This document shows, one piece after another, positions 55,588-62,998 of a stretch of DNA of 64,000 nt (within the stretch, counting starts at the first letter, position 1; each line of letters begins with the position of its first letter). Where the stretch lies: assembly GCF_009739465.1 (NCBI RefSeq), contig NZ_WHOM01000065.1, positions 494,313 to 558,312 on the forward strand, in the 5' to 3' direction. Made by a program: the position numbers and the translations under genes. The stretch is from Streptomyces apocyni. Its GTDB lineage: Bacteria > Actinomycetota > Actinomycetes > Streptomycetales > Streptomycetaceae. The notes beneath the pieces were generated by a model. The model had not been told where the DNA came from. It saw only the letters and a list, made by a program, of their open reading frames with translations, and searched no databases.

Positions 55588-56709
55588 ATGACTGAGACCC
55601 CCCAGCGCCCCCTCCGCGTACTCGCCGCCATGTCCGGCGGCGTGGACTCCGCCGTCGCCGCCGCCCGGGCCGCCGAAGCGGGACACGACGTGACCGGAGT
55701 GCACCTGGCGCTCTCGGCCAACCCGCAGTCCTTCCGCACCGGCGCCCGAGGCTGCTGCACCCTCGAGGACTCCCGCGACGCCCGCCGCGCCGCCGACGTG
55801 ATCGGCATCCCGTTCTACGTCTGGGACCTCGCCGAGCGTTTCCGCGAGGACGTGGTGGACGACTTCGTCGCCGAGTACGAGGCGGGCCGCACCCCGAACC
55901 CCTGCCTGCGCTGCAACGAGAAGATCAAGTTCGCCGCGCTCCTGGACAAGGCCCTAGCCCTCGGCTTCGACGCGGTCTGCACCGGCCACTACGCCCAGGT
56001 CATCCGTGGCGCGGACGGCGCCCGCGAACTCCACCGCGCCTCCGACATGGCCAAGGACCAGTCCTACGTCCTGGGCGTCCTCGACGAGCGCCAGCTAGCC
56101 CACGCGCTCTTCCCTCTCGGCGACACGACTACGACGAAGGACGAAATCCGCGCGGAAGCCGAGCGCCGTGGCCTCGCGGTAGCCAAGAAGCCCGACAGCC
56201 ACGACATCTGCTTCATCGCGGACGGCGACACCCAGGGCTTCCTCGCCTCCCGCCTCGGCAAGGCCGAGGGCGACATCGTCGACGAGTCCGGCACCAAGCT
56301 CGGCACCCACGAGGGCGCGTACGGCTACACCATCGGCCAGCGCAAGGGCCTCCGCATCGGCACTCCCGCGCCCGACGGCAAGCCGCGCTACGTCCTGGAC
56401 ATCTCCCCCGTGAACAACACGGTCACGGTCGGCCCGGTCGACGCCCTCGACGTCACCGCCCTCACTGCCATCAAGCCCCGCTGGTGCGGCACCCCGCCGA
56501 CCGGCTCTGGCTCGTACACGGCCCAGCTCCGCGCCCACGGCGACGAGACGCCGGTGACGGCCGAGCTGGCCGACGACGCCCTGGAGATCACCTTCACGGA
56601 GCCGGTACGGGGGGTGGCCCCCGGTCAGGCGGTGGTGCTGTACGACGGGACGCGGGTGGTCGGCTCGGCCACGATCGCGACGACGCGGCGCGCTTCGGCT
56701 GTGGCCTGA
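55588..56709 (+). CDS. mnmA: tRNA-specific 2-thiouridylase MnmA (TrmU)
   Basis: Adenylates and thiolates U34 of Lys/Glu/Gln tRNAs. 373 residues with the PP-loop AAMSGGVDSAV, cysteines C109 (NPCLRCNEKIKF) and C208 (DSHDICFIADG), equivalent to the paired catalytic cysteines of E. coli MnmA, GTKLGTHEGAYGYTIGQRKGL and the C-terminal beta-barrel (VRGVAPGQAVVLYDG). GGAAGGG precedes the ATG; TACCCT nine bases before the ATG may be a -10 box. It ends tail-to-tail with a lipoprotein gene. Confidence 0.97.
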   Translation: MTETPQRPLRVLAAMSGGVDSAVAAARAAEAGHDVTGVHLALSANPQSFRTGARGCCTLEDSRDARRAADVIGIPFYVWDLAERFREDVVDDFVAEYEAGRTPNPCLRCNEKIKFAALLDKALALGFDAVCTGHYAQVIRGADGARELHRASDMAKDQSYVLGVLDERQLAHALFPLGDTTTTKDEIRAEAERRGLAVAKKPDSHDICFIADGDTQGFLASRLGKAEGDIVDESGTKLGTHEGAYGYTIGQRKGLRIGTPAPDGKPRYVLDISPVNNTVTVGPVDALDVTALTAIKPRWCGTPPTGSGSYTAQLRAHGDETPVTAELADDALEITFTEPVRGVAPGQAVVLYDGTRVVGSATIATTRRASAVA

Positions 56710-56748
56710 CCGGACCTCAAGAGCCGGACCGGCACCCCGTCTGCCGAG

Positions 56749-57312
56749 TTATGGATTGGGTGGAAGTGGAGTGTTGGCGGACCAGAAGTCGGAGTGGACG
56801 TTGGGGCGGGGGAGGGGGTACTCGCCCTGGTAGCTGGGGGGAGTGGTGGGGTCGGCGACGTCGGACTTCTGGACGCAAGGGCTGTCTACTACGAAGTAGG
56901 CCTGGCCCTTACCGCCGATGATCAGGGAGATCCCGAAGCCGTCAGGGGATTGAGCGAAAATCGCCGGAGTCCGCTCGCTGCTGTTGACTGACTTAATGGT
57001 GTATCCGCTCTCCTTCCAGAAACGCTCAACGATTCCGAGGAACGCGCCGCGCCGTTCATCCGAAATGATCGTCATGACAGTGCGGTCGCGCGAGATGCTC
57101 TCGTGCCCCGCAGAGGTGATCCCGTGCGCCCACTGGACCCCCGGCTTGATGGTGTTGAGTGTGTTGTCAAGAATCACATCCGCTTGCTCTGCCGCCTCCT
57201 GCATGTTCATGTCGGGGCACCTCTTTCCGGACTGACTTGCCGATTCAATCGCCGTGCAACTCGTCAGTAGCGTCGCTGCTGATGCGGCTGCCAGCAGGGG
57301 CTTGAATTTCAT
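56749..57312 (-). CDS. Lipoprotein of unknown function, third gene of the ESX-like run
   Basis: 187 residues. Signal peptide with lipobox LLTSC (MKFKPLLAAASAATLLTSCT). The mature part has an alpha-beta pattern (AAEQADVILDNTLNTIKPG, VMTIISDERRGAFLGIVERF, FGISLIIGGKGQAYFVVDSP) and a Pro-rich end. I do not recognise a named domain, though similar lipoproteins beside DUF1023 hydrolases seem common in Streptomyces. It overlaps the hydrolase gene in ATGA, so the products are made together; an immunity or partner role is a guess. Base composition is clearly lower in GC than mnmA next door. Confidence 0.75.
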   Translation of the reverse strand: MKFKPLLAAASAATLLTSCTAIESASQSGKRCPDMNMQEAAEQADVILDNTLNTIKPGVQWAHGITSAGHESISRDRTVMTIISDERRGAFLGIVERFWKESGYTIKSVNSSERTPAIFAQSPDGFGISLIIGGKGQAYFVVDSPCVQKSDVADPTTPPSYQGEYPLPRPNVHSDFWSANTPLPPNP

Positions 57313-59150
57313 CGCCGCTCTTCTGTCTTGATATTGGGTTCGCCTGCGACGATCCTGGCGATATTGTCTGCGGACACCCTGTCGGCTTTCGGGTCAAAGT
57401 AGTTGGTATGCGCGTCAACGCCCCCCGTGATGACATGCGGGCCGTTGTTCACTTCGAAGCGTGTGGCGCCGAATGCTTCGCTGGCCGGATCTCTACCGAA
57501 CCAGAGGTTGTCATTTCCTGGGTCGGCAACCTGTCCGACTGCGACACCGATGGGTCCGGGGAACGCCAAGGCTGCTGCAGTATGTTCCTTAGAGGGGGCT
57601 TTGGTTACCAGGTCGTTGTCGGCTGCGCCAACGAAGACGTGGCCCTGGTCGACGTTCAGATCCTGTGCGGAGTTCGCGCCGGTTCCTGGGCTGCCAACCA
57701 GGATGATGTTGTCGGCGCCCGTGATGCCACCCGGTTGCTGGGCGGCCTGTCCGACGGTGAGGGAACCGTATGAGTGACCAATCGCGGTGACACGCGGATC
57801 AGGGGTCTCGTTGGTTGCGGAGATGCCAGCCATGAACTCGTTGTATGAGGATGCCCCGGCCTTGGCGTTACCCGTGAGTGCGATGTCCGTGTTGTTCGCG
57901 AGACTCTCAGCCGGGAGTTGTGGTGCGTCGTATCCGAGCCAGGCGATGGAGGCAGTGGACGGATCGTATCGCTGGGCCCCTCTGGCGGTGTCCAATGCCC
58001 GTTTCAAGCCGTCGTCTCCCGTGAACGCGGTGTCCAATTTCGAACCGAGACCTGGAACAAACGCCGAAACGTTCCTCGACGTGTCGGGGTTTCCGTAGGA
58101 GACGATCGCCCGGCCGTTGCCCTCGTCGCTGATTCCGAGCAGGTACATCGGGGGCGGCGGCTCCTTGCCCAGCTCCAGGCGGTCCCGGACGTTCTCCGCC
58201 AGCTGCCTGTCGATGTCCTTCAGGGCAGCCAGCATCGTCCTCGACTTGTCGTCGTCCTGACCCTCCAACTGTCCGATCAGCAACCGCAGGTTGTCGCGGT
58301 TGGCCCGGTCCCGTACCTCCGCCGGAATCCCGTCCAGGTTCCCGATCAGGTCCGGGTACACCGCCAGGTACTCTTCCCGGCGCTCCGGGGACAGGCTGTC
58401 CCACCACGCCTTGCGTTCGGCAGGGGACTTGTCCTGCGGGAAGTCGTCCTTCAGGTACTTGTACGCGATGTCGCGCACCGCGTCCGCGTCCCCGGCCGCG
58501 TCCGTCCAGGTGGCCGAGTTGACGGTGAGGCCCGGCTCCGCCCTGAGCTTGTTCAGGGCGCGGCTGAAGCGGCCGTCGATGTCGTTCGCTTCGCATAGCG
58601 CGTGGGCGATGCGGTCGGCGATGGCCTCGGCCTTGGCGTGGTTCGGGTTGAGGGCGGGGAGCAGGGGGGTGCCCCCGCCGGGGAGCAGCCGCCCGTCCGG
58701 GGACGGCGGCCGTGGGTCGAAGAGGGAGCCGCGTCCGGCCGCCGAGCCCCCGGGGTGCTTGGAGCCGTTGCCCTGCGTGAGGTCCTCGCCAGCGGGCGGG
58801 TAGCTCACCGAACCGTTCGTGTTCACCGTGAAGTTCAAGGACGCCGCGTCCTCCAGCGCCCCCTTCAGGCGCTTCTGCGGAGCCTGGAGCTCGTGTGCCA
58901 GGCCGTTCAGCATCGAGCGGATCAGGCCGCACTCGGTGTACAGGTACGCGAAGTTCCGGTTCAGCCGCCGCAGGCGCCGCACCACCACCTGGGCCGCCTC
59001 GCCCTCCTGCGTTTTCGCCAACCGGCCGGTCATCTCCGCGTCCACCCGGTCCCGCGCGGCATCGGCACGGTTGCTGACCTTGCCCCAGCCGTCGGCGGCG
59101 TCCGTCAGACGGGAACAGTCCAGGTCCCGCAGTTGTTGCCAACTCAGCAC
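57309..59150 (-). CDS. Modular DUF1023 alpha/beta hydrolase with helical N-terminus
   Basis: 613 residues, GTG start four bases after the previous stop. Residues 1-130 are helical and WXG100/ESX-like (MLSWQQLRDLDCSRLTDAAD, then RRLRRLNRNFAYLYTECGLI). A Gly/Pro linker follows (about 125-165), a second helical region (170-340), and a DUF1023 hydrolase domain (about 345-560) with YLLGISDEGNGRAIVSYGNPD, NVSAFVPGLGSKL and the nucleophile elbow AIGHSYGSLTVGQAA (Ser). His is likely in NNGPHVITGGVDAHTNYF. The layout suits a type VII-secreted or surface enzyme. GC content falls in the hydrolase half. Confidence 0.82.
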   Translation of the reverse strand: MLSWQQLRDLDCSRLTDAADGWGKVSNRADAARDRVDAEMTGRLAKTQEGEAAQVVVRRLRRLNRNFAYLYTECGLIRSMLNGLAHELQAPQKRLKGALEDAASLNFTVNTNGSVSYPPAGEDLTQGNGSKHPGGSAAGRGSLFDPRPPSPDGRLLPGGGTPLLPALNPNHAKAEAIADRIAHALCEANDIDGRFSRALNKLRAEPGLTVNSATWTDAAGDADAVRDIAYKYLKDDFPQDKSPAERKAWWDSLSPERREEYLAVYPDLIGNLDGIPAEVRDRANRDNLRLLIGQLEGQDDDKSRTMLAALKDIDRQLAENVRDRLELGKEPPPPMYLLGISDEGNGRAIVSYGNPDTSRNVSAFVPGLGSKLDTAFTGDDGLKRALDTARGAQRYDPSTASIAWLGYDAPQLPAESLANNTDIALTGNAKAGASSYNEFMAGISATNETPDPRVTAIGHSYGSLTVGQAAQQPGGITGADNIILVGSPGTGANSAQDLNVDQGHVFVGAADNDLVTKAPSKEHTAAALAFPGPIGVAVGQVADPGNDNLWFGRDPASEAFGATRFEVNNGPHVITGGVDAHTNYFDPKADRVSADNIARIVAGEPNIKTEERR

Positions 59151-59154
59151 CGGG

Positions 59155-59541
59155 TCACCGCCGCAGCCCTCCGTCAGGAACCCGCACCGAGTCCACGTCC
59201 GACTTCACGCCCGCGTCGGTCCCGCGCTGCTCCTTCGCCGCCTGGCGCAGCTTCGGAGCCAGCGCCCCGCACTCGTCCCGTACGGACTCCAACCGCCTCT
59301 CCCAGGATGTGAGCACGGTCTTCAGGGCGGCCGCGCTCGCCAGCCCCGTTGTCCCGGCGGCGACGTCGCCGTGCGCCTGGCTCAGGTCGGTCCTGCCCGT
59401 GGCCATGCTGGAACGCAACTCCCGCGCGACGGTCGTCGCGTCCGTCCACGGCTTGTCGCTGTGCCGGAGTTGACCGGTACCGCGTGCGGACTTCTGCCCC
59501 GCCGCGTCGGCCTTCAGCCGTTCCCACTCGTCCCAGGCCAC
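59155..59541 (-). CDS. Small helical ESX-like protein, first gene of the run
   Basis: 128 residues, all helix-forming (WDEWERLKADAAGQKSARGT; SWERRLESVRDECGALAPKL). I take the GTG at 59541, nine bases after GGGGAGG; a GTG at 59550 directly abuts that site. It resembles the small partner proteins encoded before WXG100/DUF1023-type proteins in Streptomyces and could be a chaperone or co-secreted partner of the next gene. No catalytic residues. Confidence 0.72.
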   Translation of the reverse strand: MAWDEWERLKADAAGQKSARGTGQLRHSDKPWTDATTVARELRSSMATGRTDLSQAHGDVAAGTTGLASAAALKTVLTSWERRLESVRDECGALAPKLRQAAKEQRGTDAGVKSDVDSVRVPDGGLRR

Positions 59542-59550
59542 CGTCGGCAC

Positions 59551-59765
59551 CCTCCCCGTTCCGCTGCTTCAGCAGGGGCAACGAGGAGGCGACGCCGCTG
59601 GACACGGGACGGGCGGCAGCGCCCTCCGCCTACGCCCTCCGCCTACCCCTTCACGCTGGTCACCGTCGGGTTCCCCGGTCACTGAAAAGTGCGTTCTTCC
59701 ATGTCAGCGGCCACTCTCTTACGGTTCCTGAGTAACCACAAGAAACCAATGAGGAGGCAGGCGGC
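59551..59765. promoter_or_regulatory. Divergent region between ESX-like run and RidA-like gene
   Basis: 215 bases, no gene. A 13-base direct repeat CGCCCTCCGCCTA lies at about 59618-59644. The inverted repeat GGTT-CCTGAGT-AACC (about 59724-59738) sits before the RidA-like start; AGGAGG at about 59752 is its ribosome-binding site. Confidence 0.5.
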
Positions 59766-60173
59766 ATGTCCATCACTCTGGTAAACCCCAGCGGACTACC
59801 GGAAGTCGACGCCTACCGGCAGGTGTCGGTCGCGTCCGGATCGAAGTTGGTCTTCATCGCCGGGCAGGTCGCCTGGGACGCCGACGGGGGCACCGTCGGC
59901 GCGGGCGACCTCGCCGCTCAGGTCGAGCAGTGCTACCTCAACATCGGCACCGCCCTGGCCGAGGTGGGTGGTTCCTTCGCCGACGTGGCAAAACTGACCG
60001 TCTACGTCGTCGACTGGACCCCCGACAAGATGCCCCAGCTCCTGGAGGGGATCACTCGGGCGGCCCCGAAGCTGGGAGGCACCCCGGTGCCGCCGGGCAC
60101 GCTGCTGGGCGTCGCGGCACTGGACGTACCCGAGCATCTGGTCGAAGTCGAAGCCACAGCGGTCCTCGACTGA
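59766..60173 (+). CDS. RidA-family protein lacking the archetypal arginine
   Basis: 135 residues, trimeric RidA/YjgF fold. VASGSKLVFIAGQVAWDADG, AAQVEQCYLNIGTALAEVGG and VEVEATAVLD are typical. In archetypal RidA an Arg (R105 in E. coli) in FPARSCVEV holds the imine/enamine substrate; here the segment reads VPPGTLLGV, with Gly in that place. It is therefore more likely one of the Rid subfamilies without 2-aminoacrylate deaminase activity. GGAGG precedes the ATG. Confidence 0.9.
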   Translation: MSITLVNPSGLPEVDAYRQVSVASGSKLVFIAGQVAWDADGGTVGAGDLAAQVEQCYLNIGTALAEVGGSFADVAKLTVYVVDWTPDKMPQLLEGITRAAPKLGGTPVPPGTLLGVAALDVPEHLVEVEATAVLD

Positions 60174-60214
60174 GACGGACAGGGTGCCGAGGGTGTCATC
60201 GGTCGAACGTGTCG

Positions 60215-60541
60215 TTAGAGGGCTTCTACTTCGTAGAAGCAGTAGTGGTCCTTGATCTGGGCCACCTCCGGCTTCGGGTCGGGATACGCCCACACCCGGT
60301 CCGCCGCTTCCGGTAGCGACCAGTAGGAGGCCGTTCCCTTGAAGGGGCAGTACGTGTGCGTCTCGGACGGGGTCAGGAGGTCGGTGCGTACGTCCTGGGG
60401 AGGCAGGTAGTAGCGCACGGGGTAGCCCGTCTCGTGGAGCAGCAGGGGGCGGGAGCTCTCCGCGACGATCTGGCCCTGGTGGGTGACCCGTACCGGGTCC
60501 GTGCCCTGCTCGATGGTGATCTTGTGTCCTGTGGTGGTCAT
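60215..60541 (-). CDS. DUF427 domain protein
   Basis: 108 residues with the family pattern HQGQIVAESSRPLLLHETGY, PVRYYLPPQDV, HTYCPFKGTASYW, WAYPDPKPEVAQIKDHYCFY. Small beta-rich cytoplasmic protein; molecular function is not established. ATG start. Its start is 53 bases from the divergent LOG-like gene. Confidence 0.9.
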   Translation of the reverse strand: MTTTGHKITIEQGTDPVRVTHQGQIVAESSRPLLLHETGYPVRYYLPPQDVRTDLLTPSETHTYCPFKGTASYWSLPEAADRVWAYPDPKPEVAQIKDHYCFYEVEAL

Positions 60542-60594
60542 ACCTCCTACAGCAGACGCCCGGCGCGCGTTCTTCCCGCGCCTACCCTGTGGTC

Positions 60595-61134
60595 ATGAAT
60601 ATCTGCGTCTTCCTCTCCGCGGCTGACCTCGACGAGCGCTACACCCGACCGGCCCGGGAATTCGCCGAACTCCTCGCCAAGGGAGGGCACACGCTGGTGT
60701 GGGGCGGCTCGGACGTCGGGCTGATGAAGGTCGTGGCCGACGGGGTAGAGGCGGCGGGCGGGGCGCTCGTCGGGGTGTCGGTGGACTTCCTCGCGGCGAA
60801 GACGCGCCCTGGAGTCGACCGCATGGTGATCGCCAGGGACCTCGCCGAGCGGAAGGCGCTGCTGCTGGAGAACGCCGACGCTGTCGTCGTCATGGTGGGC
60901 GGGACGGGCACGCTGGACGAGGCCACCGAGATCATGGAGCTGAAGAAGCACGGGAAGACCGACAAGCCGGTCGTGCTGCTCAATACGGCAGGGTTCTACG
61001 ACGGGCTGAAGGAGCAGTTCCGGCGGATGGAGGACGAGGGCTTCCTGCCCCTTCCGCTCACGGAGTTGGTGTTCTTCGCCGAGGAGCCGGTGGCCGCGCT
61101 CGCCTATCTGGAGGAGTCGGTCGGAACCCAGTAG
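60595..61134 (+). CDS. LOG-family (lysine decarboxylase-like) protein
   Basis: 179 residues with a Rossmann-like fold: MNICVFLSAADLDERYTRPA, HTLVWGGSDVGLMKVVADGV, and VVMVGGTGTLDEATEIMELK matching the PGGxGTxxE nucleotide-binding motif. LOG proteins release cytokinin-type bases from their ribotides; relatives hydrolyse nucleoside monophosphates. No Shine-Dalgarno sequence precedes the ATG; TACCCT lies six bases before it, which suggests a leaderless mRNA. A GTG two codons earlier is an alternative start. Confidence 0.88.
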   Translation: MNICVFLSAADLDERYTRPAREFAELLAKGGHTLVWGGSDVGLMKVVADGVEAAGGALVGVSVDFLAAKTRPGVDRMVIARDLAERKALLLENADAVVVMVGGTGTLDEATEIMELKKHGKTDKPVVLLNTAGFYDGLKEQFRRMEDEGFLPLPLTELVFFAEEPVAALAYLEESVGTQ

Positions 61135-61154
61135 GGGGGTGTCATCATGTCGGT

Positions 61155-61844
61155 ATGGCTACACATGTGATCACTGGGGCTGGTTCCGGCATCGGCGCGG
61201 CTGTTACCCGCCGTCTGCACGCGCGCGGGGACGAGCTGGTGCTGCTCGCGCGGGACGCGGGGCGGGCCAAGGAGCTCGCCGCCGAGTACCCCGGCGCCCG
61301 TACCCTCGTGGGGGACCTCGCGGACCCGGAGCGGCTGTCCTGGGCCTTCTCGCACCAGAGCCTCCCGGACCGGGTCGACTCCCTGCTGCATATCGCGGGT
61401 GTCGTCGACCTCGGGCCCGTCGGGGAGCTCACCCCTAAGGTCTGGCAGGCGCAGCTGAACGCGAACCTGGTGTCCCCGGCCGAGCTCACCCGGCACTTCC
61501 TGCCCCAACTGCGGCTCACACAGGGGCATGTGGTCTTCGTCAACTCGGGTGCCGGGCTCAACGCGCACGCCGACTGGTCCGCGTACGCCGCCTCCAAGCA
61601 CGGACTCAGGGCGCTCGCCGACTCGCTGCGGCAGGAGGAGAAGCCGAACGGCGTTCGGGTCACCTCGGTCTATCCGGGGCGTACCGCGAGCCCGATGCAG
61701 GCCAAGGTCCACCAGCAGGAGGGCAAGGAGTACGAGCCGTCCCGCTGGATCGACCCGGAGTCCGTCGCGACCACGATCCTGATGGCGATCGACCTGCCGC
61801 ACGACGCGGAGGTCAATGACCTCTCGGTGCGCCCCGGGCGGTGA
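61155..61844 (+). CDS. Short-chain dehydrogenase/reductase
   Basis: 229 residues. NAD(P)-binding TGAGSGIG, LHIAGVVDLG, catalytic Ser in FVNSGAG, and YAASKHG (Y-x-x-x-K). The short N-terminus (MATHVITGAGSG) and an Arg in the first turn favour NADP. Substrate unknown. The start lies 20 bases after the LOG-like stop, so co-transcription is likely. Confidence 0.92.
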   Translation: MATHVITGAGSGIGAAVTRRLHARGDELVLLARDAGRAKELAAEYPGARTLVGDLADPERLSWAFSHQSLPDRVDSLLHIAGVVDLGPVGELTPKVWQAQLNANLVSPAELTRHFLPQLRLTQGHVVFVNSGAGLNAHADWSAYAASKHGLRALADSLRQEEKPNGVRVTSVYPGRTASPMQAKVHQQEGKEYEPSRWIDPESVATTILMAIDLPHDAEVNDLSVRPGR

Positions 61845-61893
61845 GCACGGCTCCATCGAGGCTGGAGCGAGTGGCGTTCCGTACGCTTCCGGG

Positions 61894-62910
61894 GTGAGCG
61901 AAAAGAGCAAGTTCAGCTGGGGCCCCGCCACCGGGGTCGGTTCGATGCCCGGAGGCGACGCGCGGGAAGCCGCGAGAACCGTCGCCGGGACCTTTGAGAC
62001 CCCGGAACAAGGCATGCCGTTTCTGCCGGAGCTGCCCGCGCGCGGGCCCGGCGCCGACATGATCGGACGGACCGCCGGGCTGCTGGTCGACGTGTACGCG
62101 CGCGTGGAGCCCAGCGGCTGGCGGATCGGGGACCGGCCGGGGATGGACACCCGGCGGGCCCGGTCGTGGCTGGGGGAGGACCTCGATGCCCTGGAGGAGT
62201 TCACCCAGGGGTACCGGGGGCCGCTGAAGGTGCAGGCCGTCGGGCCGTGGACGCTCGCCGCGGCGCTGGAGCGGAGGAACGGCGAGTCCGCGCTCGGCGA
62301 CGCCGGGGCCTGCCGCGACCTCGCGGGCTCGCTCGCGGAGGGGCTCGCGGAGCATCTCGCGGAGGTACGGCGCCGGGTGCCGGGCGCCGAGGTGGTGCTC
62401 CAGCTCGACGAGCCGTCCCTGACGGCCGTGCTGCGCGGGCAGATCAAGACGGCCAGCGGGTACCGCACCCACCGGGCCGTGGACCGGCAGACCGTGGAGA
62501 GCGCGCTGCGCGATCTGGTGGCGGTGCACGACGGGCCGGTGGTCGTGCACTCCTGCGCCCCCGACGTGCCGTTCGCGCTGCTGCGCAGGGCCGGGGCCGC
62601 GGGGGTGTCCTTCGACGCCTCTCTCCTCACCGAGCGTGATGAGGAGACGATCGGCGAGGCCGTCGAGGCGGGGACTCAGCTGTTCGCGGGCGTCGTACCG
62701 TCCGCCGACGCCGCATTGTCAGACCCTGCCAGTAACGTCAGTGGTGTCAGGACGTTGTGGCGCAGGCTGGGGCTGGCTCCGGGGAGTCTCGCGGGGTCGG
62801 TCGTGGTCACACCGTCGTGCGGTCTCGCGGGGGCTTCACCCGCGTACGCCCGTGCGGCGCTCGCCCATTGCGTCCGGGCCGCGCGATCACTTGCGGACAA
62901 CCCTGAGTAA
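61894..62910 (+). CDS. MetE C-terminal domain-like protein (cobalamin-independent methionine synthase-like)
   Basis: 338 residues from the GTG for VSEKSKFSWGPATGVGSMPG; TACGCT, a possible -10 box, lies six bases before it and no ribosome-binding site is evident. It corresponds only to the catalytic barrel of MetE, about half the length of the full enzyme. Seen: GVGSMPGGDAREAAR, KVQAVGPWTLAAAL, VVLQLDEPSLTAVL, zinc-type ligands VVVHSCAPD and VVVTPSCGLAG. Whether it makes methionine (and with which methyl donor) is not known for such short actinobacterial forms. Confidence 0.88.
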   Translation: MSEKSKFSWGPATGVGSMPGGDAREAARTVAGTFETPEQGMPFLPELPARGPGADMIGRTAGLLVDVYARVEPSGWRIGDRPGMDTRRARSWLGEDLDALEEFTQGYRGPLKVQAVGPWTLAAALERRNGESALGDAGACRDLAGSLAEGLAEHLAEVRRRVPGAEVVLQLDEPSLTAVLRGQIKTASGYRTHRAVDRQTVESALRDLVAVHDGPVVVHSCAPDVPFALLRRAGAAGVSFDASLLTERDEETIGEAVEAGTQLFAGVVPSADAALSDPASNVSGVRTLWRRLGLAPGSLAGSVVVTPSCGLAGASPAYARAALAHCVRAARSLADNPE

Positions 62911-62922
62911 TCACGCGTGAGC

Positions 62923-62939
62923 TGTCCCGCGGCGGGACA
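62923..62939. terminator. Small hairpin before ligA
   Basis: TGTCCC and GGGACA (62923-62928 with 62934-62939) close a GCGGC loop 12 bases after the MetE-like stop. A perfect 10-base palindrome TCACGCGTGA lies next to it at 62911-62920. Weak terminator or operator candidate. Confidence 0.4.
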
Positions 62940-62998
62940 TCCCGGCGACGGGGCACCCCCGGCGACGGGACTATCGGGACTACGGGAGGACTGAGACG

